DNA of 6,799 nt from JBFMHD01 sp040752395 [NCBI: Candidatus Hydrogenedentota bacterium] (GTDB lineage: Bacteria > JBFMHD01). Below the pieces are notes generated by a model. The model ran no database searches. It had not been told where the DNA came from and saw only the letters and a program-made list of their open reading frames with translations. Position numbers and translations under genes: made by a program. Where the stretch lies: contig JBFMHD010000151.1 in NCBI GenBank assembly GCA_040752395.1, positions 1 to 6,799 on the forward strand. Direction: 5' to 3'. The number at the start of each line of letters is the position of its first letter. The stretch's first letter is position 1. Below, piece by piece: positions 5,819-6,799 of this stretch.

Positions 5819-5994
5819 AAAAACTAAAGATGATATGAAAAGAGTCGTGAGTCGCAAGTCGTGAGTCAAAACAGGACTCAAGACTCAAGACTTTTCAGCA
5901 GGCTCCGGGCTTCGGGCTCCAGCCGGCTGTAGTCCGTAGCCTGTAGCCCGTCCTAATACCTCTCACTTCTTCCGTTATCTTGCTTCTTGCTTCT
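5819..5994 (+). repeat. Composite intergenic repeat, copy 3 (before the tadE-like gene)
   Basis: The linker (5819-5841) matches copy 1. Next come four heptamers GAGTCGT, GAGTCGC, AAGTCGT and GAGTCAA (5842-5869), spacer AACAG, and three inverted heptamers GACTCAA, GACTCAA and GACTTTT (5875-5895). Copy 1 has two plus four, so the copies differ by whole units. The CCGG-centred palindrome has two 26-base arms (5899-5924 and 5925-5950) with no spacer and six mismatches by eye. A trailer with two CTTGCTT heptamers (5979-5992), shared with copy 2, closes it. Confidence 0.
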
Positions 5995-6025
5995 ACTTGA
6001 TATTATTATAGTTACAATGTTTTTC

Positions 6026-6034
6026 AGAGGAGGT
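6026..6034 (+). promoter_or_regulatory. Strong Shine-Dalgarno of the tadE-like gene
   Basis: AGAGGAGGT contains the full AGGAGG core eight bases from the ATG at 6042-6044, which fixes the start. The preceding 25 bases match the region before cpaB at about 21 of 25 positions, and the distance to the ATG is the same in both. Confidence 0.
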
Positions 6035-6041
6035 ACTTCAT

Positions 6042-6799
6042 ATGTTTAACTTATTAAAATTAATAAGAAATCAGAAAGGCCAATCAATCGTCGAGACTGC
6101 ATATCTGCTCCCTTTGTTAATCGCTGTTATTTATGCAGGCCTCGAGGTCGCAAATATATACAATAACTGGACTTCTTTTAGAAATGCTGCAAGAACAGGC
6201 TGCGCCATCTTAAGCCGCGGCGGCTCTGATACAGAAATAAAAGATGCTATCTATGAAAATGTAGGAAAAATAATACGATGGGGGTTTGTAGAGTTTCAAG
6301 CCGGTAATATCGAGATATTCCCGGCGTACGGTGATCCGGATAGAACAATTACTGGTAAACCCGTAGGGGTTCGGATTGAATATAAAGTCGGTTTTAATCT
6401 CCCGCTTTTTGCTAATTATGTTGAGCTTGCTGATATGAGTGTGGGTAATATAAGAAAAGTAAATATGCGTTCTTTAAATGATACTGAAGACGAGTTCTCT
6501 GATGCGGGCCATTTGATACCCATCGTTATAAAACAACAGACTTTTAAGCGTGGCCAGAGTTATTTAGTAAGAGATGAAGGAGCAACAGGTAACTGGGGTG
6601 GTATGAACCTTGATAATGAAGCAGGTGCAGCTGGTGCTAATGATATAAGAGATTGGATAACAAATGGCTATCCTGGTGATATAGCTGTTGGTGATATAAG
6701 AAATACCCAACCCGGATTTATGAAGGGACCTGTTTTAGACGGTATTTTAAGCCGCATATGGGAACATATTACTGAGACCTGGTCCGACCATCCAGTTGA
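6042..6799 (+). CDS. TadE/TadG-like pilus protein, C-terminus beyond window edge
   Basis: The 252 complete codons run open to the window end. The N-terminus MFNLLKLIRNQKGQSIVETA has the TadE/TadG signature: a basic start, then G13 followed by Q-S-I-V-E with glutamate five residues after the glycine, as in prepilin-like cleavage sites processed by the TadV peptidase. A membrane helix follows (about 19-38). Residues 41-55 (NNWTSFRNAARTGCA) fit the usual aromatic/Arg-rich segment after the helix. A beta-rich region comes next (about 83-140). A second part has HLIPIVIKQQ (157-166) and GNWGGMNLD (183-191), then GANDIRDWITNGYPGDIAVG (198-217) and QPGFMKGPVLDGILSRI (223-239), a pattern I associate with longer TadE/TadG-like proteins of unknown fold function. 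It is likely a minor pseudopilin or pilus-associated envelope protein. It has its own promoter and a leader related to that of cpaB. TadE versus TadG cannot be settled without the C-terminus. Confidence 0.
   Translation, partial: MFNLLKLIRNQKGQSIVETAYLLPLLIAVIYAGLEVANIYNNWTSFRNAARTGCAILSRGGSDTEIKDAIYENVGKIIRWGFVEFQAGNIEIFPAYGDPDRTITGKPVGVRIEYKVGFNLPLFANYVELADMSVGNIRKVNMRSLNDTEDEFSDAGHLIPIVIKQQTFKRGQSYLVRDEGATGNWGGMNLDNEAGAAGANDIRDWITNGYPGDIAVGDIRNTQPGFMKGPVLDGILSRIWEHITETWSDHPV

Noticed and set aside
5699-5881. 60-codon minus-strand open frame across the tadE leader
   Set aside because: It is made of repeat units (GACTC heptamers and octamers) and promoter sequence read antisense, with no family signature.
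5486-5994. Insertion sequence or MITE flanked by composite repeats
   Set aside because: No transposase, no common terminal inverted repeats or target-site duplications; copies 1 and 3 match up to the start codons, which does not fit a transposed unit with fixed ends.

Overview
The window looks like chromosome from an A+T-rich, diderm (outer-membrane) bacterium of uncertain, probably poorly characterised lineage. The diderm call rests on an outer-membrane secretin with a signal peptide and on a lipobox lipoprotein. No rRNA or phylogenetic marker is present, so any phylum name would be a guess.

Layout: (1) 1-933, minus strand: histidinol-phosphate aminotransferase (hisC), running off the left edge. 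(2) 934-1517: a divergent gap with one promoter in each direction. Both predicted 5' leaders are filled with short tandem arrays of 7- and 8-base units. (3) 1518-5334, plus strand: three overlapping genes of a Tad/Flp pilus operon: cpaB/rcpC (periplasmic assembly protein), cpaC/rcpA (secretin), and an unrecognised lipoprotein in the slot where cpaD or another secretin-associated lipoprotein often sits. (4) 5335-6041: a 707-base gap holding a broken antisense fragment of a clan AA (retropepsin-like) aspartic protease, a second copy of the composite repeat, a consensus sigma70-type promoter, and a third repeat copy that leads into the next gene. (5) 6042 to the right edge, plus strand: a TadE/TadG-like pseudopilin with a long C-terminal region, cut off by the window end.

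The genes form part of one machine. CpaC would be the outer-membrane channel, CpaB its periplasmic partner, the lipoprotein a candidate pilotin or scaffold, and the TadE-like protein a minor pilin-like component. The motor (TadA/TadZ), platform (TadB/C), major pilin (Flp) and prepilin peptidase (TadV) are not in the window.

The most unusual signal is non-coding. Essentially every intergenic stretch is built from several unrelated families of degenerate heptamer or octamer tandem repeats, some arranged as inverted arrays that form long imperfect palindromes. The cpaB and tadE genes share what appears to be a paralogous leader of roughly 250-300 bases: octamer array, inverted GAGTC/GACTC array, CCGG-centred palindrome, then a similar 40-base run into the ribosome-binding site and ATG. 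The two copies differ partly by whole 7-base units. In front of hisC, three heptamers (21 bases) lie exactly between a perfect Shine-Dalgarno and the ATG. This could be a shared regulatory leader for the pilus genes or a genome-wide intergenic repeat expansion; the sequence alone does not decide.
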